The notes beneath the pieces were generated by a model, which worked only from the letters and a program-made list of their open reading frames with translations, searched no databases and was not told where the DNA came from. Below are positions 35,131 to 48,300 of a stretch of DNA of 64,000 bases, piece by piece. The stretch lies in assembly GCF_945859705.1 (NCBI RefSeq), contig NC_079136.1:85684867-85748866 (forward strand), written 5' to 3'. This DNA is from Episyrphus balteatus (lineage: Eukaryota; Arthropoda; Insecta; Diptera; Syrphidae). Every line of letters starts with the position of its first letter. The first letter of the stretch is position 1. Both the position numbers and the translations under genes were made by a program.

Positions 35131-38100
35131 GAATTTTCATCATCCTCTCTGTGATAATCGCAATTTTAAGCTTTGTATGGATTCTTCTTTATCAGCTTTT
35201 AAAGGAAAATGTGTCAAATATACTTGAACCATCTGAAGGATATGTGTTTGATTATATAGTTGGTAATCGGTGGCGTATACTTACTTTTTGTTGTTGTTGT
35301 TTTTTTTGTAATTTATCGATTTTTTTATTTCTCAATCAACAGTGGGTGGAGGAACAGCTGGATCTGTTCTGGCAACATTACTAACAAAGCATTCAAATTC
35401 GACGGTGCTTCTTCTCGAAGCTGGAGATAAATTTGGATTTATAAGCAAAATTCCATTGCTAGCGACAGTTTTACAAAAGAGCGTAAATGATTGGTCATTT
35501 CTTTCAGTACCACAGAGATACTCATCAAAGGGTTTACATGACCAGGTAATAATTATAATATATTTAAAAACTTAAAGTAAGTCTAATGCTATACATATAC
35601 ATAATATCAATATGCTTGTATGTATGAATGAACAACAGATAAAATTAAGCATTTTTACTAGAGACAGTTATAGAATGAGCTTACAATATAATTAAGTCAA
35701 GGACAATTATTAGCGTTCGTTCGTTGACAATGACTCACAAGAGTTTTTTTTTATTAGTTTAAGAGCCGAAATCAAACATTTTAGGTGAATCAATAACTGT
35801 TGAAATTTCATATTCACATAGAAAAAAAAAAAGAATATCTGAACTAATTTTGCAACACAGCCACAGTAGTGGGTAGTTTTCTTTTCTTTTAATCTTCACA
35901 AGTAGTTTTATTAAAAAAGATTTACTTTTCATTCAATTCGGCAATAATATTGTGATAAGTCTACAATAGTGACCAAGTTTAGCTGTTTAAAAAGTACAGC
36001 TTGTTTCCTGGATAACGGCTTTTCAATGTTTTCTATCGCCACTGGCCATTCTTACCGTTCGCGTACACTAAAACCGAATTATCGGCCGACATCGGGTCGG
36101 AACTACTTGGACGACTTTCTCGGACGATCGTCTGCATACACTGCTTCCGATCTAGGACGTCGCACAGTGGCCCGTTTTAACTTTTTTGCTTGCAAAATTA
36201 ATATCTTCTAAACAAATAAAGACATCGACACATTTTTTTTTTATCTTGAAGGAAATTTCCAAGGCTATGAAAATTGTGAGTTTCAAAAAAAAAAACTTTA
36301 CAGGGTGTTTCAGAATTTGGTGTTAAAATAAGAAGTTTTAGGTAAGGTTGTAAACATAATGGTTTTGATTACAATCATCAAAAATCAATTTCTGAAGTAA
36401 TCTGAGTTAGGTGACACAGTGGGGAAAAAGGAAAGGAACCAATTCGAGTGAAACAGTGGGGAGAAAAGTATTTTTTTTTGTTTTTTATTTTTATGCAATT
36501 TTTTTATTTTTCTTTATAGAAGAGTACATTTATAAAGTATTTCAGTGATATATTACAAGTCAAACAGTGGAAAAAGATAAAAGTAACAAATTAAGACATA
36601 AAAAAAACTAGATTTCTTTAAAACTATTATCTAAGTCCGGGGTGATTTGTAATAAACTCATCATTTCTGGACAGTATTGTTCCTGCAGATCTTTTTGGTT
36701 TCTTACATGCCTTAAGGAAGAAATAGGTGTATCCGATGAGGTTGCAAGCATGTTAAATAGGTCTTCATTCTGCCGAATCCTTGAAACTTTGCACGTATTT
36801 TGATATCTGTACTTCTTGTGGTCATTAACTTTGCACTCCTGGGCTTCTTCTGACAGTTCTCCAAGTGGAAGTGATTGGTATTCGATGATATTTTGACTAT
36901 GGACCATTATTTTGTGAAGAGTAGTGGTGAGTACTGAATAGTTTTTCAGGATACTTTTTTTTAGAAGCTCTGCTGTTTTCTTAGTATACTCTCCAAATTT
37001 AACTGCATTCACTACTTCCCTGCAATTCAAAACATTCAGTAGGTATTATTTTCAGCATCATAATAACTTCTCCATTGACTCCAGTTATTCGAGAGGTTGC
37101 ATCTGATTGTTCTCCTTGAAGTGTTTCCATTATTAGTATTTCCATAGCCTTTCTTTGGTTTATCCACATCAAGTCCAAGCTCTTCTCGAAAACGCGTTTG
37201 GATCGCTTGTTTTCTTCTCTTTTCCATCTCCTTGGTCCCAATATATTCATAAAAAATCATGTTATTGAAATCCACCACTTACAAAACAAAGAACTCTAAT
37301 TTTCCAAGATTTCATTTTCACACATGAAAAAAAATGTCGAAAAAATGACTTACCTTTTCAAATCAAATCGCTCTAGCTCAGTTGGATGCAAAATGACGCA
37401 GCTGAGCTTTTGGATTTTTATTAAGAAGTATATAAGGATTTTGAATCAGCTGAGCTTGGTTTGATTACGTAGGAATCTTTTTTTTCTTAAAAAATAAATT
37501 TTTTAATTTTTTTTTTTAATTTTTGGTTTAAATATTTACACAGCATTTGAAAAAAAAAATCAAAATCAAAACGTTTTAGGAGCCCTCTTCCTAGTTTTAG
37601 TGTTAAAACAAAGCTAAGAAAAAAAATAAAAAAACAGATTTTTTTTTTTTCATAGTAAAAATTTATTAACTTTGACTTGCTCTATAAGGCACACCAATAA
37701 CCCAAATTGAAATTTTTTTTCGAATACTCGAGCTCCAACCATTTGTGAATCCAGTGATCTAAAAGTTTTTCATTATCGACCCACCCGAAAAATGAATATT
37801 GCAAGCACTTTTGTCTAAATGGGCTGCCGGTCTGTAGTCTGACTTTGCGAAACTTGAAGTGCATATAATAATTGTTTTCAATGGAATATTTTGAAGAAAT
37901 TTATATTTTTGAAAGTTCATACCGCCAATTTTTGGAAAGAAAATGCTTTTAGCAATATCTATGTATAAATAAACCCAACAACGGACGAAAAATCCAAACA
38001 AGTTCGGATTATTCCGGTTGATCGGTTATTATCGGGCGTCAACGTACTACAACGGACGATGTCACTTTCAGTGGTGTACGCACTCTCTTTTCTTTCTATG

Positions 38101-40157
38101 TGCTTGGTTCTATCGGCCGAGTTCGGCCGACAACGCCCTTGCATAATTCGGCCGATGACGGATTTGGTGTACGCGAGCCGTTAGGCTGTAGCTCCTTATA
38201 GAGACAGACTGACAGACTTTTTCTCGTGCGTCGCAGTGAGTTCGTTGGGCGGTTCAAAGGAAAAACTCACTAACTGCTATTGATATTGAAATCTTATGCG
38301 GTTAGTGAGCATTTCCTTTGAATGGACGTTATGATATGCACAAAATGTAGGTAAAAAATGTTAATAATCCACATTTTTTCAAGTAAAAGCATTTATGGAT
38401 TGGGCACGTTCAAACAGTTAACATAAAGCTATCGGATAGCTTTTTGTTGTTGTAAACAATGTTAAAAATTAGCAAAGAAACGAACCATTTTCTGTCAAAA
38501 AATAATCTGAAGGTATCCGAGAATTTCCTTACTTATCCTCCTGGGCCCATAAAAAAAGCTTTAACAACACATAATCATATCGATTTCTTATTTTAGAACA
38601 GTGTTACAGATATGTATTTGGAAGAGGATTAGTAAAAGTTACTTATTAAATGATTTTGAAATAATTTTTTTTTGTTTATTCCAGCGTCAAGCTCTTCCTC
38701 GGGGAAAAGGCTTAGGTGGATCTTCGCAAATAAATTTTATGCTCCATTTCGATGGATATGATAAAGATTTTGATCGATGGAAACAAATGGGTTTAAGAGA
38801 ATGGTCATCAAAAATTATGAAACCCTTCATTGATGCAGCAAAGCCTAAAAGTGACGAGTATTTCAAGATACGAAGACACTATTCCAAATTAGCTGAAGCA
38901 TTTGATAGAGCTGAAACCGATTTCGAGCACAAACCATGGAATTTTCGAAGAGCAAAATACACAGTAAGGCGAGGATATCGATGGGGAGTTTATCAGAAAT
39001 ATCTTCAAACTGTTTATGGAAAATGGAATCTAAAAATCATTACAAACGCAGTTGTACGTCGAGTGAATATTAAAAACGGATTAGCTGAATCTGTAACAGT
39101 TGGTATTAAAGACGATGATGGCAAGGAAACCAAATTCGACTTCAAAGCTTCAAAAGAGATAATTATATCATCTGGCGCTTATCAATCACCTCAAGTACTC
39201 CTGTCATCGGGAATAGGCCCGAAAAATTTTCTGCAGAAAATCGGAATTCCAGTCCAAAATGACCTGCCCAAAGTTGGTAAAAATCTTTTTGATCATATGA
39301 ATTTGCCCCTTTTTGTATCGGTAGCTGAAAAGACAAGTATCAATGCGGATGCTTTATTAAGTATAAGGGAAGTCTTAACTTATTTCACCACTGGGACTGG
39401 ACATTTTGGAAATTTTGGTGTAATTGGAAATGTAGACAGTATGGAAGAGAAAAGTGGCTCGATGTTGTTTGGCGTTGGTGCAATTGATGAAAGTGCTCTC
39501 ATGTCGATATCAAACTTCAAAAGAGAACACTTTCGAGCGTTGTTCCCACTGTATTACAATTCAACGCAAGAAGGATTTGTGATAATTTCAACCTGTCTGC
39601 AACCAAAATCAAGAGGATCTGTAGTAGTTAGGAATGATAATGTTCGAAGGAATCCACTTATCGATCCCAATTATTTGGCTGAAATAGAAGATGTCAATTG
39701 TACTATTCGAGCGATTCGAAATAGTATCAAGATTGCAACCTCAGATGCTTTTGCCATACTGAAGCCAAAGATACATTGGCCTAAAATTAAAGAATGCTCA
39801 AATTTTGGACCATTCGAAAGAGATTCAAAGTGGAATCAACCATCAGATAATTATTTGGAATGTATTTTAAGGTATGTCGGACTGACTTCACATCATCCAG
39901 GAGGCAGTTGTAGAATGGGACTTACGAAATACGATAGTGTTGTGGACCAAGATTTGAGGTACTAGAAGTATCTACCTACAAAATTTTCTTTTAAATATAT
40001 AAAAAAATTAATTTACAGAGTTCACGGTGTAAGAGGATTACGGGTAATTGATGCTAGTGTTTTACCAACGCCGCTCTCAGGAAATCCAAATTCAATTATC
40101 ATTGCAATAGCAATAAGGGGTGCTGCATTAATTATAAAATCGAATAAAGATAAATAG
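35131..40157 (+). CDS. ninaG: GMC oxidoreductase, probably ninaG (5' exon missing)
   Basis: FAD-dependent oxidoreductase; Drosophila ninaG acts in making the 3-hydroxyretinal chromophore of rhodopsin. Visible exons are 35131-35262, 35343-35545, 38685-39958 and 40019-40157, all GT-AG with matching phases, giving 581 residues plus an unseen N-terminus. Order: hydrophobic anchor (IFIILSVIIAILSFVWILLY), Rossmann loop FDYIVVGGGTAGSVLA and LLLEAGD, GMC signature 1 (PRGKGLGGSSQINFMLHFDG), GMC signature 2 (GIGPKNFLQKIGIP), then the C-terminal catalytic part with SHHPGGSCRMG and VIDASVLPTPLSGNPNS. It is a full-length GMC protein with no broken codons. The name ninaG rests on the family plus neighbours matching the CG6728 region of Drosophila; the family itself is certain. 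Intron 2 (3.1 kb) contains transposon remains. Confidence 0.85.
36163..36170 (+). other. CACAGTGG heptamer-like terminus, possible Transib end
   Basis: CACAGTGGCCCGTTTTAAC begins here. Transib ends and the RAG recombination signal share a CACAGTG-type heptamer. A weakly similar inverted stretch (TTGCAAGCACTTTTGTCTAAAT … GGGCTGCC) lies at about 37799-37828. Suggestive only; the other end does not preserve the heptamer. Confidence 0.3.
36608..37278 (-). pseudogene. Transib/RAG1-like transposase C-terminal remnant
   Basis: Two or three frames on the minus strand form a decayed DDE-transposase C-terminal part. From 37278: FREELGLDVDKPKKGYGNTN then NNGNTSRR; after a frameshift, SRITGVNGEVIMMLK; then (37030-36608) FGEYTKKTAELLKK, LHKIMVHSQNIIEY, LPLGELSEEAQECKVNDHKK. 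The order GNxxR … HK.x.H … SEEAxE..N..K resembles the C-terminal core of Transib and RAG1, where the last acidic catalytic residue lies in a comparable Ser-Glu context. Frameshifts and missing N-terminal DD parts make it non-functional. The family call is from pattern memory. Confidence 0.5.
38253..38332. repeat. 80-bp foldback in GMC intron 2
   Basis: TTCAAAGGAAAAACTCACTAAC pairs imperfectly with GTTAGTGAGCATTTCCTTTGAA around a short centre. It is probably a minimal MITE, just outside the composite element. Confidence 0.65.
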
Positions 40158-40250
40158 TGACTTTGAATACGGAACATTGATTTTTTTGGAAGTTCAGTTC
40201 AAGTTAAGTTCAAATTTGGGTAGTTTGCTCTTGTGGCTAAAAATAGCTCA

Positions 40251-40605
40251 AGGTTAGGTTAGGTTAGGTTAAATGGGCTGACAGTTGATCTTGTTACCGT
40301 CACACTTAGATCAATGTAGATCCCTTGTGATACCCTGAAGTATTGTAACTTCATGAAAAAGTGATAACCTATGAATGCTATGGTTGTTCGAGCCATTTGG
40401 AGGACTTTACAAAGTTCAGCAGGCTATTGCCTGAAAGTTCCGAAAGTTCTTCTAATTCATTAAAGAAGTAGTTTCCTAAGAATTTTTTCCTAGTGCGACA
40501 GAGTGCTGGGCAGTGACAGAGGAAGTGAACAGTGTTTTCCTGTTCGTCCTCATTGCCGCAGCCTCTGCATAGATCATCCGTACTAAGCCCCATTTTCTTT
40601 TTCAA
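40251..40605 (-). mobile_element. 5'-truncated LINE with C-terminal zinc-knuckle remnant and AACCT tail
   Basis: On the minus strand, 40605-40378 encodes MGLSTDDLCRGCGNEDE…TVHFLCHCPALCRTRKKFLG, the Cys/His motif found at the C-terminus of R1/Jockey-type LINE ORF2 proteins, ending in a stop. The 3' UTR that follows is nearly identical to the element at 21560 and ends in four AACCT-type units (TTAGG-like on the plus strand) at 40251-40270. It sits 90 bp beyond the GMC stop codon, so it may lie in that gene's 3' UTR. Confidence 0.8.
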
Positions 40606-40823
40606 ACTTTAAAGCTTTTTATGCAAAAATTTAAGAATCCATTATAAATAGATTTTTTGAAAGAAGTCATTCTATAGTTATTTAAGCACCGTTTAAAATA
40701 ATTTAAATCGCAAGATGAAGCAAGCGATTTGATTGATTTATATATGAATAAAATGGAATTTTAAGTACAAAAATTAAAAAACGTTAGAAACATTTTATAC
40801 AAAAATAATTCTTATATACACGG

Positions 40824-41103
40824 CTGTTCTAATATTCGTTCGAGTTTGAAAACGGAAACGAAAATTGAATCCGTAGGGATTGAAAAGGGTTGTTCTGATT
40901 TCCATTCGACTTTTTCGTTGGAGAATATCGATTTCCGGTTGCAAATTGTTACCTGGATTGAAAACGGCAAAAATTTGTCGGATTGTAGGTCCGTTCGTTT
41001 TTCGAAACACCTACGAACTCGCAAAATGTAATCGAATACGGAATTCGGAACAGCTAAAATTTGAAAACGGGAGAAAATAGAATTCGAACGGAAATCAGAA
41101 CAG
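40824..41103. mobile_element. Inverted-repeat element (MITE-like, 280 bp)
   Basis: CTGTTCTAATATTCGTTCGA at the left pairs with AATTCGAACGGAAATCAGAACAG at the right, and the terminal motif recurs internally (TGTTCTGATTTCCATTCG at 40890). No coding content. Confidence 0.65.
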
Positions 41104-42357
41104 AATTTTCTAAATGGTATGCTATTTTTAAGAAAATATTTGTCAACTAGTTTTCAACTATTTTATTTTTCAAAAAAAAAAGAAAAAAAAGATTAAATTT
41201 TGATTAAACATCCAAAAATATGCCATTTGAAAATTTTGTAAGGTTACAGTTACTTAAAGGCTTCTTTAATATCGTCCAATTCGTTTACGAGAAATTGAGA
41301 CTTAAAAATGCTTCTATGTCAGAAAGAGCAAGCAAAAAAATATAACAGTTATAATGCAATTTACAAACAGATAGACAGACAGATTGGCTAGACCATTTTG
41401 TTCTCTATCATCTGATTGTTTTCTCTAGTTCGATATTTTTGTATGAATCCTAAACTTGTTCTACTATATCGCAAGTAAAAAGACACGTATACGACACAGT
41501 GAACCAATGTTATTTTTTAAAAAGTTACAAGCGTGCAAACAATTTTGAGTTTGTGCCAGTATTTTAAGGCTCCCAACGATGTCATTAAAGCCATAGAGTA
41601 CTATTTCACCTAATGGTATGAATTTTTCTACAAATTTAAAACAAATGGAACTCGATATAACAATAAAACATACATATTGGATAACAATCCTGTCTCAACT
41701 GACTTACAATTTGAACCTCTTCAAAGTTCATAGTTAAGTGGTTTAGGTGCTTCCCTAGAGGGAAGTTGAAATTATATAAGAACCAAAACTTTTTATTTAC
41801 TTGATATTGATCACAGTTTATATTAAAATAGAAATTATATTTTTGAAACCGTTGTTGATGGTACTCTTCATTTTCATAGAATAGTATTTATAATTTTTTT
41901 TTTAGTTTTATTTTAACATATTTTCAGAAGAATGTTTTTATGAAGTTAAATTAACATTGCGTATCCAACAAAATTGGATTTTTTAAAGAGTTTCAAAATT
42001 TTTGTTTTTAACTGTCTGTTTTTGGAAAATGGACTTTTTGAAAAAACAGTTTTTAAATTTTGAACAGTAGTTTTCCAAAAATAATCGCATTGAAAATTCA
42101 TCGTGTAAGCAAAAATTAGAATTTTTTTTATCATACCTGTTATTTGTTAATTTATTTGCTTCTAAGAATGTGTTTGAATCGAATGCAAACAAAAAAATCA
42201 AACTAAATTTTATTTCTCTGTTGACAAAAAAAAATGTATCTATGCTTCTACTTATTTTATTATTTATCACTCATTTAAATTGAACATTTTAACTAAATTA
42301 CATATCTTAACATTAATTACAAAACAAAATTTTCTATTCTTAAACAGACTTTATATC
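41104..42357. other. Convergent intergenic region between GMC and SLC5 genes
   Basis: AT-rich. Contains the 3' UTR of the SLC5 gene at its right edge. No further gene or clear repeat seen. Confidence 0.4.
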
Positions 42358-45300
42358 TTAGAACTTCGATTCGTTGTGTGATTTTGGAATGTTTTTATCA
42401 TAACCATTCTGAAAATAAATTAAGTCATCATTACTATGTATTTAAAAAAATATATATTTTTTTAAAGACTTACACTTGGAGAACATTTGTGACATCTGAA
42501 TCTTTTTCTTATGCACGGTGTCAATAAAGATATATCAATATCTCGAGGATCATTTCCGCCCCATATAAATGTGAACAATGTTGCTACTCCTATAGTAATC
42601 ATAGCTCCAAGGCATGTATACCACATATAAGAAATACGATAGAGTGGGAAAACATCACTGAAAGTAATATTAAAATAAATTAGGATACAATTTGTAATTT
42701 ATAATCGAGCTTACTCCGCTGCATGTGTATCAATAGGGCCAGTAGCCAACGTATGGTTAAAGTCATATTTGCAATTATCAACGCTTAGAAGTTTTGTCTC
42801 GTATTGAATTACCCCAGAAGCTAATGCTATTTGGGAATTCAAACTTATCCATGACATTGACAATACCCCAATTATTCCTCCTAATAATGCACTCTGTAAA
42901 AGATATTGGTCGAAAGTTCAGAAAAATGTTCCTATAACATTTTTTTATTTATTCTTACATTTCCATTAATCCAAGGTAAAAAGATACCTATTGAAAATAT
43001 ACCAAAAAGTGGTCCATTCGTAATGGCTTCTAAGCTCATAGTTAATTGAAGAACAGTTCCCATTTTTTCAACAACATAAACCAGACATACACATAATGCA
43101 CCAACTCCTACGACAACAGATCTCATAATCCAATTTTTAGCTGATTCAGAAAGAGGTCGTTTTACAAATGGTTTGACAAAGTCTTCAAGAACTACTGCTG
43201 ACATAGAGTTTAGGCATGTTGACAATGAACTTAATGCAGCACTAAAAACACCAGCTATGAAAAGTCCTGTTAGTCCAGGTAAGCTTCCAAGTGTGTCCAT
43301 TACAAAAAGTGGTAATAATTGATCTCTTGCTTTAGCTAACTGAATTTTAAAATTTCTTTGGTTAGTAAATTTATTGTTAAACAAAAAAGTAAAATGTAAC
43401 AACCTTTGTTTGCAAAGGATCACAATCTTTGTATGTCGCATAAATAAGTAATCCATTATAACTGCAAAGTAACATTAAAACAAGGACTCCACCAACAAAA
43501 ATCCAGAGTGCTCGACGTCCAGCTTTTAAAGTAGGCAGGGCTAGATATCGTTGAATCATATTCTGACTGACGGCATTAGTTTGAGTCCAATAGAAGACTC
43601 CTCCAATTAATTGAGACCAAATAGTGTGACGGACCGTTGGATCAGGATTAAAGCTGAATAAATTTGGAAATGAAACAAAAAAAGAAATGTGTATTAGTTT
43701 TAACTGATTGAGATTTCAAAAGGAATATTTAATCTAAAATAACTTATAAATAAATCACCACAAGAAAAGCTAAGAATTTAGGTAGTAACTATGTTTCTGT
43801 TTGTAATCTTAGTTGTATCATTATCTCTGGACAAGACTAAATTTTGGGGCCTCTTTGATATAGAAAAAATTAAAAAAAAAATTAAAAAAGTACGTATACG
43901 CCGTAGGACCCCTCTTGTATCATTATATTTGTAGGCCACTAAGATTATTTAAATAATATTTTTTTATTCTTCTCTCTACCATACATTTTTGAACTATAAG
44001 GCAATGCATTTTTCTGCAAAGTTTTTTTTTTTATTTTAAAGGTTAGGAGTCAAATGATTTTTCATGGGTTTTTGTTTTGTTGATATAAAAAATAAATTCA
44101 TATCAAAATACTAACTTACTCTGGTGCTTCTATCCGATTGGTATCCCAGGCTTGTTTAAAAACTTCTGATGCTCCTCCAATATCTAAACTTCCCTTAATT
44201 GCAACAAGCAATAGGGCACCTATCATTGAAATAGTTTGTACAACGTCTGTCCACACTACAGCTTTTATTCCTCCCTTTGAAAAAACAAAACAAAGAGAAA
44301 AAAAAAAGATTTTTATCACTCACTCAATAAAAGCTTATAAATTGAAATATCTCACCAAGCTTGTATAGAAAACACAAATAATACAAACAATTGGTGTAAT
44401 AGTGTGTACTGATATACCGGTAACTAAAAGAAATAGAATAAAAAATAAAACATTTAAACAAAAAACGTCATTGCATTGTTCAAGATCAAAACATTTGCAT
44501 GTTCATTATTTTGTATACCTTGGTTAAACGCCAAAGCTGGAACATAAATAACAATTGGTAAATAGCCAATCTAAAAAAAGACATTTAGAGATCGAAATGA
44601 ATATAAAAACGAAATAAATAAATGCTTTGATTGGTTGGTTTTGAGAAATATAAACAAATTTTATACATACGTTCATTATAGTGAACATGACGGAACCAAA
44701 CATTCGTAAACGCCGGTCAAAACGACTTTCTAAGTACTGAAAAAAAAAATTTAAAAAAAACGTATACAAATGAGTCACGGTTTTCAAGATAAAAATATAA
44801 ATCGAAAAAATTCCTAACACTTAAAAGTTTTCAAAACCTGATCATTTCATTCGATATTTTTAATTTTTAATATCATTACCTTATCGCCTGCAAAACCGCG
44901 CAGCAAAAACGGTATAGATTTAAATCGATTTTTTTTACAAATTAGAGTAGTTAAGTAAGTAACACAACACATAGACTATAATCTTTATATATTTGAAGTC
45001 CTTGCTGCAAATTACATCATCCTCTTGACCTAGCTAACAACAAATTTATATGGGAAAATATTCCTCTATAGCTAGGGAATTATTGATTGTAGATGCAAGA
45101 ATAGATTGAAGATAGTAGGTAATAATGAAACTTGTCTTTTTTTTTAAGTGCGCAAGCTGAATTCTGTGGCGGTGACACAGAAGAGATCTTACCTATAGTA
45201 AAACTATTATCTCAAGGTCAACTCTCCAACTTGTAGATTTTACTAACTTTAACTTACATAAACTGATTTTGAATGAGACTTGGCTAAAATTCTGTTTTTT

Positions 45301-48300
45301 TTTTTTTTTTTATAAAAATTTTTCAACCAGAAACATGTCTATATCTTATTAGATATAGACATGTTTCTGGTTGAAAAATTTTCTAGCTTTAAATCAAGTT
45401 GCTGTTTTATTTATTTTTTTATTTTTTTACTCTCACAATTGACTCAAATTGTGTTAAGGCTTGACAACACCGGAATTTTTTTTTCATACAAGTACCCGTA
45501 CCGCTACTGCATACTTTTCAGATGTTTCCAAGCCTTCATTGTTCAGTTTCAATATTCTATAAGATAAAATTCAAAATTTGTGGGCTGCAAGTTCTCGAAA
45601 GGAAAATCTAAATTTGTTTTGTCACTGAAAAACTACCAGCTCTACCATGCTTCAAGATCCTTAGATAACCAGAAGTGCTCAGTAATGTTTGATAACAATT
45701 CAGCAAATACGGGCGGATCTGAAATGAAAATCTCAAAATAAAGGATTGTGACTTTAAAATTCCTGTGTTTCAGTAACTACTCGGTATTATAAGTGTTCGC
45801 TGCTGCTAGTATAGCGAAAAAAAAAAATACGAGCTGGAAATGTTTGGCTTTTTTTCTTTAAAAGAGGATGGAGGGGTGTTGAAAATGGGTGCTGAAAATG
45901 GCCTGGGCATTATCGTGTCCCTTGATTCTTTTTAACTAAGTAAGAGATTCGTCTATGCGAAAAGGACAGATAAACTTTTACAATAAGACATTTAAACCAG
46001 TTGGCCAGTGAGCTAATTTGATATTAGCTGCGTTCCTTTGAAAATATTAATCTACTTTTTAGTACATAAAGCTGCTTTGAACTACTTTTTCAGTATAGCA
46101 AAGTAGATCAAAGTAGTTTTAAGTACTAAAAAGTAGATAAATATTTTCAAAGGAACGCAGTTATTACAATGAAATCCTTGCTCTTAATATTTTTTTAATG
46201 AGGATGAAAAACGAAAAAATGAAAAATTTTGCGAAAAATAAATTTTTTTGCAAAATCGATATATGACAGGTATATATATACCGTAATTTTTGGTTTAAAA
46301 AAATAAATTCCAAAAACCCGTCTGGGCAGTCGCCAAAAAACGCTACGTACCAAGTTTGATGTTAGTCAGTCCATCCTTGTAGACTTGGGCGTTCGTTATT
46401 AAAGAATTAAGTTCCTAAGTAGTGAAAAACTATTTCAAAATAATAAAAAAACTCCTCTAATTTCTGCAGATTTTTATTTGGCGCTAGCTGGCGCCTCAAG
46501 AGGGTTTAAAAATTTTCTCATTTGAGATAGGTACCTATATGTTGTCTTATGAGGCAATTTTTTTAGATATAGCTTTAAAGTAAAAATGTTTGATTAGGTT
46601 CATGTATAAAATAAAAATATGCAGGATGTCCGAAAAGTAATATGGATCAAACGAAATATGCCGATAGGCCTCCCAGAATTGGGTAACTTGTTCATTCCAA
46701 CTCCTTACGGTTTTCGATTAAATGCTGTTCTTGTAAAATTTCTAAAATTCCCTACTTTGCAACAGTATTTTGCTTCCTCCGCCCACAACTGATTTTTGTT
46801 TATTACAATTCTAACACTGGTCTGCAAAATTTAACTTTTTTTTTCTCCTTCAAATAATTTTTTGATATAATGAAAGATTAGACTTTCCTGAATCTAAATC
46901 TGGTTTCAGAAAAATTCTATCAGGTACCATTTTTGTAAAAATGATTTTTGAAAAATGTGGGTAGTTTCTAAAAAACCAACCTTTTAGATTTATTTGAACT
47001 CGTGCAAAATTAAAACTATTTGTAGCATTGAGCTCAAATTTGGAGGACTTATTTCTCGTAATATGGCCTATCGATTAACACCAAATATGTCCTTTTACAT
47101 TAATGTTTACTCATATTTTAAAATACTGATTTATAAAAAAAGCAGAAATATCGAAATTCTTTACTTTTTAGTAAATCCAACACGAACAAAAACACCTTAA
47201 TTAAGGAAAATATAAAATATCAACGCCCATTATATTTAAAAAAGTCAAATATGTAAAGAAAACCATAATAAAATACATTAAACAAAATTTTTACGTGTTT
47301 TGTAATTTTATATACTATTTATCTATTTAGAAATATCTTATTTGTAATAAACCATTCGATAAACTGCCTTGTAAAGCTTCAGATTTGTTTCTCCTAGAAA
47401 CAAAAGTATACTTTTCTTATAGTTTTTGATGTGTTGTGTTAGAATCCGCAGTCAAAAAAATTCTATCAATTGAGGATTTTAAGATATTCGCATTAAAGTA
47501 TCACAAAATCAAGTTTTTTCTTAGAAAATCTCAATAAAAACTACTATATCTCACAAACCAGAGCTGACCGAAATTTTTTGAGTTCAGATTCAAAATCAGT
47601 ACACTAAAGTCCATTAGAAAAGTATATTTTTGCTCTAGGGAGAAAGATATATTAATTTTAAGAGATCAGTTTTTTTTATGATAAGATATGCCAAACCTAC
47701 TAAACTTACTTAAATTAAGATATCTCGGAGAAGAAAAGAGATATTGAGAAGATTGAAACTGAATTTGAAAGAAAAAAATAAGTTCTTTTATAAACCGTAA
47801 CAATTTTAATTGAAAAATATTACATTATGCCAAAATATTTCTTCGAAAACAGCAAAAAAAATGGGTTTTTAAAATTTTCTAACTGGAATATCTCAAAAAC
47901 TTGACGTACTAGATCAATTCTGACTTCGGATTCGGAATCAGCATACAAAAATCCTTTAGAAAAGTATAGTTTTATTTAAAGGAGGATTTCCTTGCAGACC
48001 AGTGTAATTGGGAACAAATAATTAAGCAAACTATTTTTTATTTAATACGCCCGCCATTTCGCTACAAATTATTTAAAAGTTTCAAGTTTTATAAAAACTC
48101 AATTTTTTACTTTTATTTTAGAGAAGCACCTCGAAAAATATTTGTATAACGTGGAACTGGTTTGTTATTTTAAAAACATGCCCTGTTATTAAAGTTTTCA
48201 AACAAGTATAACAGTTTCCAAAGATGAAGTTAGAACAAAATGTATTAGACTTTGAATGCAATAAAACTGGGTTTTTCAGAGCAAAAACACATACAAAAAT

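Larger units (their letters stand above)
36054..38186. mobile_element. Composite inverted-repeat element in GMC intron 2
   Basis: Left end ACCGTTCGCGTACACTAAAA and right end TTGGTGTACGCGAGCCGTTA are imperfect inverted repeats about 25 bp long. Subterminal ATCGGCCGA/TTCGGCCGA motifs recur at both ends (36081, 38111, 38121, 38145). The interior holds minus-strand transposase-like coding remnants, which may belong to a second element nested inside. Target duplication is not clear. Confidence 0.6.

Noticed and set aside
40251..40275. Telomeric repeat block (TTAGG)n
   Set aside because: Only three or four units, always attached to the same LINE 3' sequence, with a target duplication at the other copy; it is a retrotransposon tail, not an interstitial telomere.
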